A program made the position numbers and the translations under genes. Below are positions 46,933-58,167 of a stretch of DNA of 64,000 nucleotides, piece after piece; position 1 is the stretch's first letter; every line of letters starts with the position of its first letter. The notes under the pieces were generated by a model. It saw only the letters and a list, made by a program, of their open reading frames with translations. It was not told the origin of the DNA and did not search any database. Source of the DNA: Acephala macrosclerotiorum (lineage: Eukaryota; Ascomycota; Leotiomycetes; Helotiales; Mollisiaceae); assembly GCA_014904845.1 (NCBI GenBank), contig MU119202.1, forward strand, positions 558,001 to 622,000, read 5' to 3'.

Positions 46933-48191
46933 ATGGTCAGTCAGAAATCGGCTCGAAAATTCTCTTCACACCTACTCATAATGTCTCTGCAGGACCTCAT
47001 TATGAAGCCCGTAAAACTTGCGACATCGCAACCCGCTCGACGAACGTACCTCAATACAATTCTGTTCATGATCACATCTGCCGTGTTGCTGGGACTGGCT
47101 TCTTTCGCGTACATATTGTTTTATCTAAACTATGTGCCTCAGATTGGCATTGAGAGAATCATCCATCTGCAATATGGGCATGCCAACCTTCTTCTTCTAA
47201 ACGCGAAAGCTAACAGCATATTCGTAGAGATGGACCACATCCATACGGCATCACGTCTCTCGACTCTTCTCTGATTTCCCAACAAGCATACGATATAAGC
47301 CTCTCCCTCCACGTTCCGCGATCACCGTCCAATCTCGCTCAAGGGAACTTCATGCTCTCACTTTCCCTCCTCTCGCCTTCCTATAACCCATCCTACCCTT
47401 CCATTAGCCCGGCATACACTCCAAAATTGACGACAATCTACCAAGATGCCAAAGACGATGTTCTTTTCTTCTCGAGGCGACCTGCGATTCTGACATACTC
47501 CTCCCGTCTCGTTTCTTCCACTGAAACCCTCTTCGCTCTCCCACTCTACATCTTCGGACTAAAGCGCGAGTCGGAGATACTCCACGTTCCAATGGCAGAA
47601 CTAGCTGCCTTCCCGAAAGGCTGGAAGAACATTCCCGCTTATGCGATGCTGGAATTACAATCTGAACAAGAAGTCCAGGTTTACGACGTGCAGATACAAT
47701 TCAAGGCACGGTTCGGCGGGTTGAGATGGGTGATGTACAATCATCGCATAATATCGTTCGTAGTCTTCACATTCGCTTTCTGGATGTCGGAGTGTATATT
47801 TGCGATACTGGGGTGGTTAGCTTTGAGAGCAATATTTGCAAAGAGTCCAGAGCAGGTCAAGAAGGAAGTGAAGGGTGAGGAGACCGATACAACGGCGATT
47901 AAGAGCGAAGAGGGTGAGGATGAGCCAGATCTTTCGGATACACCCAGGACATTCCCCACGTATGGCAGACAACCGCCGCTAAGATATACGCCGAAGATCA
48001 AGGATGAAGATAGTGAGGAATATATTATGGATGAGACGGCGATCCAGCCGCTGGCGGCTGAGGCAGACGATGAGGACGATGAAGAGTTCCAGCACAGGAG
48101 TGGAAGAACAGATTCGGGCATTGGGACAAGTTTCAGTGAAGGTGGGGAGAGAAGTGGGGTCAAGAGGAGGACTTCTAGAGGTGGAAGGTGA
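46933..48191 (+). CDS. SEI1: Seipin (lipid-droplet biogenesis protein)
   Basis: ER membrane protein that shapes nascent lipid droplets (yeast Sei1/Fld1). Exons 46933-47177 and 47228-48191 give 402 aa. First helix LNTILFMITSAVLLGLASFAY, then YVPQIGIERIIHLQYG, which joins to DGPHPYGITSL and QQAYDISLSLHVPRSPSN, the seipin lumenal core; RRPAILTYSS and YDVQIQFKARFGGLRWVMYN lead into the second helix IISFVVFTFAFWMSECIFAI. A charged cytosolic tail of about 120 residues (SEEGEDEPDLSD, DDEDDEEF, RSGVKRRTSRGGR) follows. The intron needs a GC donor (47178) because every nearby GT would cut conserved sequence. The start is uncertain: ATG 46981 is in the same frame, and GTCAGT at 46936 could be a donor joining M to DLIMKPVK. 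Confidence 0.9.
47178..47227 (+). other. GC-AG intron in the seipin gene
   Basis: 50 nt, donor TGG|GCATGC, branch GCTAAC, acceptor TTCGTAG. Its length is not a multiple of three and retention leads to a stop, so it must be removed; the splice restores HLQYG-DGPHPYG exactly. Confidence 0.8.
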
Positions 48192-48943
48192 TGTGGTTTT
48201 TGAGCTTATGATACCCAGGATACTCTATTGACGAAATAATTTTGACTTGGCGGCAAGGACTAGACTGAAGGTGCTTCACTCTTGAAGATCAAGCGTCGTA
48301 TTGACAACTTGTCAGATTCTTGTTCACAGCTTCATTTGGGTCTGGTTGCGCATCTACAACACAACACGATATCCGACAGCTATACTTCCATCCCAAGCCC
48401 CGACCTTGGTTATTGCGACAATATCTCAACCAATCTCCGAGATTTGATTGGGACATTGGGAGCTTCAATGTCCGAATGTAGGACAAGTCCCGCGATATAC
48501 AGCAGAATGACATGAATTGTTGCACATCACAATGTCAACTGGAATTTGAACTTTGGGAAGGCTCAAGAATGTCGAGTCCGATTTTCGACTTGGGCTGAAA
48601 GCCTCATCTGGCAAGTGCCGTTCAAGTGAGACGGCGCTGAGCTGGAGACCTCACTTCACCCCTCTTTTCCAGTCCTCCATCTTTGCATGCCATCAGTTTA
48701 GTCGGTCAACACAACACAGTATCTGAGTCTAAGCGGCTGCTCGCCATCAGGTTCGATATCCTATCGGCGCATTTATTGCCTCGTTCAGCTTCAGCACAAT
48801 GCCCGGCCTCGAAATCGTAGCAGCCGTAGCAGGACCTTCTATACAAAGGCCGTAGTTGTCGAAATGAGGGATGCGCCGATGACCGCCAAAGCAGCTGCAC
48901 AGCGAACAGAGCCATGTTCTCTCACACAGCCAGAAGTTAAATA
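48192..48943. other. Intergenic after seipin
   Basis: A short ATG frame at about 48799 reads MPGLEIVAAVAG, similar in style to N-termini of fungal STAND/NLR-type proteins, but stops soon after. It could be the first exon or a relic of the next frame. Confidence 0.35.
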
Positions 48944-49445
48944 GCCTCAGCCTACTCAGGTCACAGGTCCTTACACGGCATGCGCAATCGTATCTGGCAA
49001 AGATCGTGGCACTATGTGGACCCGTGATTGCGGTTACGAGGAAAGGAGCTTTATGCCGACCACTACGCCAATCGTCACCAAGGATGGCAATTGGGTAATA
49101 GCAATAAAAATGCATTTCCGAGCATGGCACGTCACTCACGTCAGTCCTTTCTCTGAAAACACGTTCTACTGCAGAATATACCTATTTGATGAGAACACAG
49201 ACTTCAGCATCGTGTACCGCCGGAAGGATCTCAAGAACCACTTAAGCTACAAGCACACCAAGGCAGAGTTGGACCATGCTTTCAAGATGAAGCCAGGACC
49301 ATTGGGACCTTCTGGGATGCCCCTAGAAATCATACTGCTTAATGCTGCCAATGAGGGCGTGTCCTCCAACTCTATCAAACGTGAAAACAAACTTGTCAGA
49401 ACTTTCGAAAGGCAATATCCGTCGTTCGGGCTGAAGTTTGGGTAG
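48944..49445 (+). CDS. Orphan open frame of uncertain reality
   Basis: From a TAG just before 48944 the frame stays open for 166 codons to TAG at 49443-49445; the first ATG is at 49014 (143 aa). The text (for example MHFRAWHVTHVSP, FDENTDFSIVYRRKDLKNHL, KPGPLGPSGMPLEI) has a normal protein-like mix but matches no family I know. If real, it may have upstream exons, perhaps the MPGLEIVAAVAG frame near 48799, joined after a CAG acceptor near 48959-48966. It may instead be a decayed gene or chance. Confidence 0.3.
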
Positions 49446-49875
49446 TGGCATCTAGACTACACTCGAGTCATGATATATCCCTTACGCTGCCACCAGCATT
49501 GCCTTCGATCGCTAAATCTCGCCCAACCTACGACACTTATCAACTGCAACAAATTTGAGTAAAACTCTCAGACGCTTGCTGCAATATTCATTGGGTTCTA
49601 TATTTTAATTGCATACAGGTTTTATTAGTTTTCATTAGTATCTTCTCAAATGAGAAAGGGTTGAAGTAGGCGAGTTGGGGGAATTTTCACGTTCTCACTA
49701 AATTAGGCGAGACGCAATGCTGGTGGCAGCGCAAGGGATATGAATTTGTATCCTTCAAATTTTCGAACGATTACAATTATGACGGATACGAACGATTAGC
49801 TCCTCAAAAGAAATGGTTCTCCTCCTTACCTGTACCTTTGAGCTCATTTAGCGACTATTCGCGATCACTTGTGCC
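49446..49875. other. Intergenic, no gene seen
   Basis: AT-rich stretch downstream of the orphan frame and of the small secreted protein relic. Nothing recognisable. Confidence 0.4.
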
Positions 49876-50320
49876 TCAAAGCAACAAGACAGCCAACACC
49901 GAACCTGCCACAGCTATTCCGCCACCAATGACAGACACCCTATGCCCAGCATCAGAGCCAGAAGTCTTCATCGACCCTGAGCAGTTGAGGTCGATGTCCC
50001 CGTCGCAGTGCTCGTCGTCTGCGCCCCCATCGAGGTCTTCGTCGACTTGTCTGTCGCAGTAGCAGGAAAGGAAGTCAAAACCCCCGGTGGTACGGTCCTA
50101 GCTGGAAGGGTCCGCAGAACGTGAAGCTGGGACAACAGAAAGTGAAGACTTGGTTGCTGTAAGTGAGTGTTCCGGATGGGCAGCCATGAACTGCTCCGTC
50201 TGCTGCTGTTCATGGGAGAGAGAATCCTCCGTAGTAGGGGTTTCTGGCTTCGATGATGCCGTCTGCAGTGGCTTTTGAGATGAAGAGAAGAGCAGCGAGG
50301 AGTGCTTTAAAGCGTGCCAT
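49876..50320 (-). pseudogene. Small secreted Cys-rich, possibly GPI-anchored protein, probably broken
   Basis: ATG 50320 opens with a clear signal peptide (MARFKALLAALLFISKATA) followed by DGIIEARNPYYGGFSLP and then TGA (50210-50212). The same frame continues with TAADGAVHGCPSGTLTYSNQ and CCP, then loses the frame near 50100. Another phase carries on: TTGGFDFLSCYCDRQVDEDL, DDEHCDGDIDLNCSGS, ending in a hydrophobic GPI-type tail (VSVIGGGIAVAGSVLAVLLL) at TGA 49876-49878. The pieces fit one small secreted protein with two lesions. An alternative with introns (GCATCA...ACAG over the first stop; GTCTTC...CTAG over the shift) keeps phase but uses poor donors, so an intact gene cannot be excluded. 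Confidence 0.55.
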
Positions 50321-51346
50321 GACGAATTGATGGGGAGTTGAACCACTTTGTTGACCGAGATTCGACAACAGCAACGGGATCAAAGTTTAACATGGGAATA
50401 TATCAAGTGAGCACCGTCTTCTTACCAATTCGAAGAATTGAATCACAGGAGAGCAATAAAACGAGAGTTCTGATAGCCTCGGGCCGTTTGAAGTTGCATT
50501 GGCCTCCTTTCCATCCCACTAGGGTCCCAATACAGACCCAGCAGAGCTGAAGCCAGCCTCGCCATGACGTCGATTCCGTTATCAATGCCCATTTACATCG
50601 AATCATCTAGCTTCTTCAATCGATCATCTGAATTGCAACCAATGCGAAGCGCTTTCCATCGACCGAAATGAGGTCTTGGCAAGTTGGGTCTGATAATGTT
50701 CATGGTCAATTTAAGCTTAAACCCGAGGCAATCCAGTTGATGCTTAGCATGCAAGGTTTTGAGCAGTGCGACGTTGTTATTAAAGAATTTTGTGGAAGTT
50801 GCTTCTGGACGGCACTGTATGCAAGTTGTCGCAAAATTCGATGATTGGCTGGGAGGTCTATTCTTGGCAGTATCACCACTTCATCACTTCAAAAGATTCA
50901 GGATGATGATTGATGAGTTCGAGTGAATTTTTGACGCCATAACGGTTCCAAGAAGTCGCGATTGGTCTTGTCCAAATTTTTATCCAAAATCCATTGCAAG
51001 TCACGTTGCTGTAATCCAAGACGTGCTCGCTACCCCTTTTGCGCTCTCCTGAAATGCTCGCGTGAATTCAAAATATGCTAAGCCCATCCAAACTATCCAA
51101 GCAGGTTCCCAAAAGTCTCCAAGACTTAATCCAACCCGTGCCTAATGTTCGTTCTTCGTGAAATCCAAATCGCCAAGGAGACAACTGGTGGGGAGACTAC
51201 CAGAATGTCGCAGTCACAGGTTGTGCTTCCAATGTTCTGCCAGAACTCGTGGCTTTCAGGTTTCGCGAGATTGACAGTAATCAGCTTTGAGTTCCATATC
51301 TAATCGAGTTGCTCCTCATCTTCCCAGCCGAACTTCCCATGTTATA
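50321..51346. other. 1-kb intergenic stretch, no gene seen
   Basis: It contains the promoter of the minus-strand secreted-protein relic and the 3' flank of the 186-aa gene. No open frame above about 70 codons looks protein-like and no repeat was noticed. Confidence 0.45.
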
Positions 51347-51907
51347 TCAATCTACCCACATCTGCCCTCTTGACCCATTGTCGGGGCCGACAATCTTGGT
51401 GCTGCGATATTCGCCATCTTCATCGTAATCAGCGGGTGGAGTGCGTGGAGGTGGCCTCTTGACCGCAGGGACTTCTACCTTGTTTGGGTTGATATGGACA
51501 AGCCTGTGAATGCGGAATGTCAAGCCCGCGTGATTCGTATCCCAGCATTTGAATTTGACATATTGGCCTTCGTCTGTGTAGTCGAGTCGGGCTCTGTGGT
51601 GCTCATACTGTTCGGAAGAGATCTCGTGGTAGTCGTTGGTGAGTGGATCCGGGATGAAGTACCGGGGGCCCTCGGCTTGGTCGCTATTGTATAGCTTGTG
51701 GTATCGAAAGATGTACGGGGTGCGATCGATTCCGTTGGCTTGACTCTCGGGAAGAGGTGTCGGACTGTTCGACACTCCTGGGGTTCGGGTGATTGCTACC
51801 ATGAAGTTCTTAATGTCCTGCTGCTGGTAGCCGTGGACTTCGTCGATCTCGGCAACTCTTGGGCAACAGAACATGGAGGGCTCGAGGACAACACGACGTC
51901 TGCGCAT
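51347..51907 (-). CDS. Uncharacterised 186-aa protein
   Basis: Family not recognised. A single open frame from ATG 51907 to TGA 51347 gives 186 aa. It is hydrophilic, without signal peptide or membrane helix; central text FRYHKLYNSDQAEGPRYF, ISSEQYEHHRARLDYTDEGQY and VKFKCWDTNHAGLTFRIHRLVHI looks like a compact beta-rich fold. The tail is proline-rich (KRPPPRTPPADYDEDGEY). A GTAAGT donor near 51947 and an acceptor TATGCGCAG that overlaps the first ATG suggest a leader intron; in that case translation would begin at ATG 51874 (MFCCPRVAEIDEVHG, 175 aa). Confidence 0.65.
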   Translation of the reverse strand: MRRRRVVLEPSMFCCPRVAEIDEVHGYQQQDIKNFMVAITRTPGVSNSPTPLPESQANGIDRTPYIFRYHKLYNSDQAEGPRYFIPDPLTNDYHEISSEQYEHHRARLDYTDEGQYVKFKCWDTNHAGLTFRIHRLVHINPNKVEVPAVKRPPPRTPPADYDEDGEYRSTKIVGPDNGSRGQMWVD

Positions 51908-52740
51908 AGTTAGAGATTGCGCTTTAGGAGGGAGGGAAATGACTTACTGGGTTTAGATATTAAAAGACATCCCGATAATGTCTAGTGATGAATATTGTTG
52001 ATATTGTCGCCCTTGTGGATTGGTGGTTATTAGAAGGCGGGAGAAGAGTAATCAGGAAGGTTGATCCTTATTGAAGACAGATGACTGTTGAAGGGCAATC
52101 AAAAATAGCTGTAGTTGCGCAAGAAGGATGAAGAAGTCGATATTATATACGTCCTGGAAGCGGGTCCTTGGACCACGAACGCGAAGAGCCCTGGTGAATT
52201 GGTACTAATTGCCTCGCTACTAGAAATGTGCCTATCTTGTTGAGATGGAAGTACTTTGATCAGACTTAGTACATGACCGGCATCTAACATCCTCGAGAGT
52301 TGAGAAGTTCAGCCGAAGGGGCTTTGTATTCGACGAAAGGAGGCGCGAGTACGCAACTTGAAGCTCTTCTGCGTCAACAAAACACTGCAGTCTGTTTCGC
52401 TCCAAGTAGACTTGAGAGTGTCACTTCAGAATGAGGGGACATTTGCCAACAGGCTTTCTTGACCCTGTATTATATCACTCGCTATAATACTGGAACCAGT
52501 TCGGTTGGAATTGAACAGTGACGAAGAATGAAATGTTGCAATATATGCGCAGTTAGGAAGAAAACGCCTTGTTTGTTATGTGAAAGATGGATACTTCCGT
52601 ATTTGCTCGTCTGAGGATTGCTTCAGAGAAAATGACAAGCTCGAAGACAAATACTGTGAAAAGATGATCGAATGTCTGAATTACGCGTCTCCCCATGAAT
52701 CTCTACAGCAAGTAATTGATGTTTCGCAGTTGGCAAAATA
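51908..52740. other. Intergenic between 186-aa gene and D-amino-acid oxidase
   Basis: It holds the leader and promoter of the 186-aa gene and the oxidase 3' flank. No recognisable feature beyond the probable leader intron donor near 51947. Confidence 0.45.
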
Positions 52741-53773
52741 TCAAAGTTTTGCCCTGAAGTTGTTACTTTCTATGAGTTCCTTGACAGCCTCTGCAACACC
52801 GAAAGAATAGATGTAACCCGCACCTTCCATGCCATATGCATGAACCACATCGCCTTCCCTCTCAACACGGATACCCGACTTCCTGCCAGGTCTGAAGCCA
52901 ACGATATCTGTGACAGCATTGAGGTCAACATCCTTGAAGGCTCCTTTCGAGATACGGTTGACTCGTCTCAAGATGTCACTCTTCAGTGCAACATCCACTT
53001 CCACGTCAACTCGATCTGACTTAATGCCTCCAATGATAACACCACCTGATGTTGCTCTTGGAATGATATAGGTGTATTCGGAACCTTCCATCATCACCAA
53101 CTCGCTGAAATTTGTTTTGACAAACATCGTCTGACCTCTGACCGGTCCCACGCTTTCATCGCCGGCCAACTGTTTGGCACCAACACCCGACGCATTGACA
53201 ATGATTTTCGATTTGGTGATTATTCGGACTTCATCGATACTTTTCACTTCAGCTCTGACGAAATTGACTCCTTTGGCCACAAGCTTCTCTTTAAGCCATG
53301 GCAGGAGAAGTAATGGATTCATCGTAAGTGTTGTGTACTTCAAGCCAAGCGTCACTCCGGATGGTAGCTCGGCTTGGGGAATGACCTTGTAATCTGGCAT
53401 GAGCGGTTTGTACCAGATATTTGAGTCATTGTCTTGATCGTCTCGGCACTCTGTCATCTGGTAGATTTTCACACCACTGGAGGGGTCCTTCTGAGCTAGG
53501 TCCCAATAGAACTTGAAGGATCTGGTCTGCATTTCTTGCTGTGCTTTGGTGGCATGTTTCTGAGGATGGAAGACTGCTCCAGCCCTGTATTGAAAGTTAG
53601 GACCATAAATATTGTGAAGAATAGGGAGATTCAAACCATGGAGATGCCCAATTTGTACCTAGGTCGCCGGGCAGATCCCGAGCCACGATCGTTATATTGT
53701 ATTTAGATGACAAGACGTAGGCTGCAGCAAGACCTGTGATACCAGCACCAACGATGCCTACAGACTCAACCAT
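52741..53773 (-). CDS. Peroxisomal D-amino-acid oxidase
   Basis: FAD enzyme oxidising D-amino acids to 2-oxo acids with release of ammonia and H2O2. Exons 53773-53637 and 53584-52741 join across a 52-nt intron (donor GTTTGA, branch CCTAAC, acceptor ATACAG) to 326 aa, slightly short for the family. The Rossmann FAD motif GIVGAGITGLAAA is at residues 6-18; the intron falls inside NWASPWAGAVFHP. Other marks: VNASGVGAKQLAGDESVGPVRGQ, VIIGGIKSDRVD, the substrate-anchoring Arg in GFRPGRKSGIRVE, and the C-terminal FAD loop YGMEGAGYIYSFGVAEAV, where family members usually have YGHGG. The protein ends in AKL, a type-1 peroxisomal targeting signal. A D-aspartate oxidase cannot be excluded. Confidence 0.9.
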
Positions 53774-54702
53774 GATGAAAATTGACGAAGGATCGCTGGG
53801 ATTAATATCTAGAGAAGGCTGGGACAATATAAAGCCTTTCAACTCCTCAACTCAATTACCTAAAGCACCCCCACTTTGGGTCATCGGTCCCACCATCGCG
53901 AACGCCTTCCAGAAATGTCTTTTGAAGGGCGTATAGACATGGAATATGAGATTCGAGCCTGGACGACATCAAGATCTTCTCGATGAGCAGTATCAATCTT
54001 AGATCTGACACTCTCTCTACACAAAAGCAAAGAGAGCGAGGGTTGACCCCTCATTGTCACGTGTCGTCCCATATTTTAAGCTCTTTCGAGATCGACAGTC
54101 AGCCCGCTTCCCCCTTTTTAGTTTGCCGCTAGGCTCGCCCTCTTTTTCACTACCGAGAACTCTACATTCCGAACATCGACAAAGAACAACCTGCCAGGGA
54201 CAAGGTTGTAAGCATTTGTATGCACCATATCAGCGACCTGAACCAAGAAATGACATCCATGAGGGCATAAAACCTTGGGTCTCCCAAGTACGGAGATACA
54301 GGCTTGAAGACTTGCACAGACCACTTTGCAGCTTCAAATTCGTACGCACACCTCACCGCAAAGACATGAACAATATTAAATGATGCAGATATATTATTGA
54401 TAAGCAAAACATAAAGTCATAAGAGCAGTTGGTGTTTCCCTAACATCGAAAGCACAAACAGAATCATAGTCCAAGCCACCAACACATCATGATCAACACC
54501 GGCTTATCGATGGCGTGCAGAAAGTCCAAAGCGTAAAGATAAGTCACAAGTTCAAGCTTCGATAAGAACAAGATGTTGTGGTACCATAGATCTGAGAAGG
54601 GTACTCTCCCATTTGGCCAAAAAGGAGAATTGTCTGTGCTGTGCGGCAAAACAGAAGTCACTTGAACCGCGTTCTGTTTAGCTGGTCGCTTTGGCCCCGT
54701 GT
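53774..54702. other. Intergenic upstream of the oxidase
   Basis: Oxidase promoter, then sequence with only short open frames on both strands. No family match. Confidence 0.45.
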
Positions 54703-55109
54703 AGTAAGAGTTGGGGCCACAGCTTGTGGTATACTTAAGCGAAATACACTAAAAACCCCCATTTTTACTTACTTTTTAAAAAATATTATTACTTTTATTT
54801 AATAATAAAAAGATTTTAAATTTTATAATATTAAAAGAATTTTACGTATTTTATATTATTTATTTATTTTATTTATATAAATTAAACGTTATTAAAATAA
54901 ATTCGATTTAAAAAATTTCGTAGTTTTATATAAAGTCGTTTAAATTTATATGGGAAACACTAAAAATTTCAAATTAAATTCTTTTTAATAACGTTTGATT
55001 TTATTAATAATTAATAAAATTAATATAAATTGTTAAAAAGTAAGTAAAAACGGAAGTTTTTAATATATTTTGCTTAAGTGTGCCACGAGTTGTGGCCCCA
55101 ATTCTTACT
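54703..55109. mobile_element. 407-bp AT-rich fold-back element with about 75-bp TIRs
   Basis: The left arm starts AGTAAGAGTTGGGGCCACA (54703); the reverse complement of the right arm starts AGTAAGAATTGGGGCCACA (55109). The match runs about 75 bp, through CTTAAGC and TTTTTACTTACTTTTTAA. Inner sequences (AACGTTATTAAAA near 54886 and its complement near 54990) also pair, so almost the whole element can fold back. The arms differ only by transitions. The interior is extremely AT-rich and has no coding capacity. Flanks are TA on the left and TT on the right, so the target duplication is not clean. Confidence 0.85.
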
Positions 55110-56752
55110 TTGAAGTACTTTGGATAACTCGACTCGTATTTTTTTCGGGATGCCGAATCGAACATTGCCAAGACGGCGGGTCGGCTTGGTTACACAGGAC
55201 GGGGTGGATTCGAAAGTATCTTTTTCGCGCCACGTTTTGCGGCCGCCCCAGGCCATTTAGATGACGTAAGTTTAATCTATGTGAAGGGAAGTGGATGGGC
55301 TTGTACCAATGTACTGCTTCTGAGTATCTTTCGATATCTCGAGTTGGGCCTGATAGGAAATTGTTTGGGTACACTTTTCAGTCTACCTACTTGCGAGGAA
55401 CGGAACATTACTGGACGCGTCACTGCTGCAATACAAATCTTGTTATAAATTTCCCATATCACTCCATTTTACTTCAAGTTCTATTTCAAGGGTATGTCAA
55501 GCCGGGATTAAGTTGATCCCATGTCTCGCCTTGCTTAGGGGTATAGGTATGAAAATCAGCTCCTCCAGGATCAAACTTTCTTTTCACGTAACAACAGCAT
55601 GGCTCCTTGGTTTCACGTAAATTCGATTCCCAAGTTATGCACACGATATGTATACTCTGTTGAAGTTAGATGAATATCGAGGCCTAATGACCAAGTGGAA
55701 ATTACTGTTCGGAGTTGGGACATTGAAGTCCTCTATTCAAGGCGGACGAGGTGCAGTTGTCGCTGGCGGTTCCTAGGAACATACATCAACTGCGAAAATG
55801 AACGTGCTGAAAGGCGGCTGATAATATCGTACGTTCCTTCTTCCCTCAAGAGAATCGCCAAAACATCGACAATAGAGCATCTCCATTCAAACCTCAGAAA
55901 CATTTCACCCTTCAGACATTCCACAACTCTTCCTCCTTTCTTATTTTCCAAATTTTGAAGCCTCCTGAGTTCCTCCTTCGTGCCTCAAACCTGCAAACCT
56001 GCAAGCAAATACCGGCCCACCCCACCCCCCAAGAGACAGTTACAAACCTCCCTGACCATGTCCCAGCCCGCTGGCATCCTTCAGCAACCACGCTGGGACC
56101 TGCATGCCAAGAGCCTCCCTTGCCCACGCCAAGAAACGGGGTTCGCAAGCAAGGCTTCTTTCGTTGTGGCGTATATTGTTTATGCAATACGGGTTGGGGA
56201 ACTTTCGAGGAGAGGGGAGTGGCTGGGAGCTTGGAAAAGGGAGAGGCGTTTACGGTTTATGGGAGGCTGGATTGAATTGACGGTTGTGGAGCTGAGCGTT
56301 TTGAAGGCTTGAAATGGGGATATGTGGGATATGGTAGATAGGTGCTGGAGTAGAAGTTGGGGGGTCCTGGAGAATTGATACTTGGTGTTTGGAGATACGC
56401 GTTATAGCGCACTGTGAATAATGGAGAAGAGGGAATGTTTAAGGAATTTAAGGGCATGAATGATTATATTGGTGGGATAAACCCTATGTAGATATGCTTT
56501 TCCTTCAGTGGTCATGACCTAATGAAACACTTCTTTTACAGCACCACTTGTAAGGAACCCGTGACTACAGCCTGATATGATAATACAAAAAGCACATCTC
56601 GCCATTTGCCGTTCATGCCTCATCTCGTGTGCGGGCCCTGGGTATCTCTAGAATTCGTTAGATTATTTACCCTTTTGCCTGCTTAGAAAGAACTCTCCCG
56701 CTGGCAAAGAGGGTTCTCCCGCGCGTCGTGTCATCTAGATTTTCTCGTCGCC
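55110..56752. other. 1.6-kb intergenic stretch, no gene seen
   Basis: It lies between the fold-back element and the 3' end of the PTH11-like gene. Frames of about 60-110 codons on both strands (for example 55955-56275 plus) show no recognisable motif. Confidence 0.45.
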
Positions 56753-58167
56753 CTAGTCCCCTCTTTGTATGTGTATCTCATTGACTGAGACATTGACCTG
56801 TGTCGTCTTCATGATTCCCTGGTTTCGTAATGGTAGAATGATTTCCTCGGATTCATTGTCGATATCGATGCGTGCTCTCTTCCCACTGGCGGTGATGACA
56901 CTTCCGTACATCTCAAAGCCATCATCCTTGATCGCTGTTCTGCCAATATTGCTCGTTCCTCGAGAGTTGCTGATATGTTTGACGAAACCGCTCTTGTCCA
57001 GCGACTTGTCTTTGCTGGTGATATATCCGCCCGAGCCGAAGGTAGTACCTAAAAACGTGGCGCGGAACAGAGGCTTCAGTGTAGCAATCGATGCAGCAGA
57101 GATTCCAACATTGAGCTCGCAAGATGTCCAGATCGTGATGTTGACGCTGTCCCAGAGGAAATCACCGTGGCTTCCATAGGAGGAGAGGTAGACGACTTTG
57201 ACGATGCAAGCAGCAGTGGCACTGTATCGCATGTCCTGGTCAGTATACTTGCTTCTGTAATTCAGGTCGCACAGGGGAAGAAGGAGAGTGTGGCTTACAA
57301 TAGACCCAGACCTAAGATGCAAAATAAAGCAATCTTTACCCGCATATTGATTTGGACCTTCCAAAACATTGGAATAGGGAGCAACGCAAAGACAAAATCG
57401 GCGAAGATACCGCAGGCTATACAAGTCGGCTTAACGAGACTCTTCATACACTTTCATTTCATTATTGAAGGATAAAGTACTCACTGGCATTGAAATATGC
57501 GCAGGCTCGAAGACCAAGTGGCGAGAAACAGACAGCTTTGACTGTCCCAGTAGCATCCCAAAGGAAATTTATCGGTCGACATTGTGTCAAGATAGTGACT
57601 GTTCTAGTCAGATTCTGCCGGACCATACCATTGAGATTGATACTTACTCAGCGCCACACTAGAGTACATAGCCATGAAGCCTATCATGCCCCAGATGAAG
57701 CGGTGGAAGAATTGAGAAGGTGTAAGGCGCAGCAAGAATAGACCAACGCTGACTTTGACCAACACAATAGCGACCAGGAAGAACGGCTGGCTAATGAAGT
57801 TGAGATAGAGGCCGTAAGAATGCTTCGGGCCGTTTGTAAGATATATGGCATGACGGCCTGCCCCATAGGATACATCTGCAATGGTTAAAGCTTGGCTGAT
57901 GAGAGATAGAAGCTATATAGTGTTATTAATTGAGCCTCATCTAGTACAAGCCGTCTTGGCTGAACGTTGGAAGTTACTTACCGTTGCAGCACATATAATG
58001 TAGTCATCCCAACCCACAGACTTGATCATGATTTTCCTCACCCACATTCTTGCTGTAACGGACAGGAAAGCAGCGACAGTGAGCACGAGAGTCACTGTCA
58101 ACAACCTTGGTCCATAGCTGATATCCGGCTCTCCAAAACCACCAACGCCTACAGTACCTGTCGACAT
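56753..58167 (-). CDS. PTH11-like / fungal rhodopsin-type seven-helix membrane protein
   Basis: Integral membrane protein of the large fungal family with the rhodopsin-like domain, some of which (Pth11) sense surfaces. Five minus exons: 58167-57982, 57912-57648, 57598-57485, 57416-57299 and 57221-56753, joined in phase to 383 aa. Helix 1 is LLTVTLVLTVAAFLSVTARMWV; the GWDDYIIC motif after it is diagnostic. Then FISQPFFLVAIVLVKVSVGLFLLRL, IWGMIGFMAMYSSVAL joined to ITILTQCRPINFLWD, a Cys-containing loop, CGIFADFVFALLPIPMFWKVQI, IALFCILGLGLLFATAACIVKVVYL and WTSCELNVGISAASIATLKPLFR, the family's typical last helix. The cytosolic tail of about 110 residues has no CFEM domain. It is divergent from tyrosinase. 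Confidence 0.9.
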
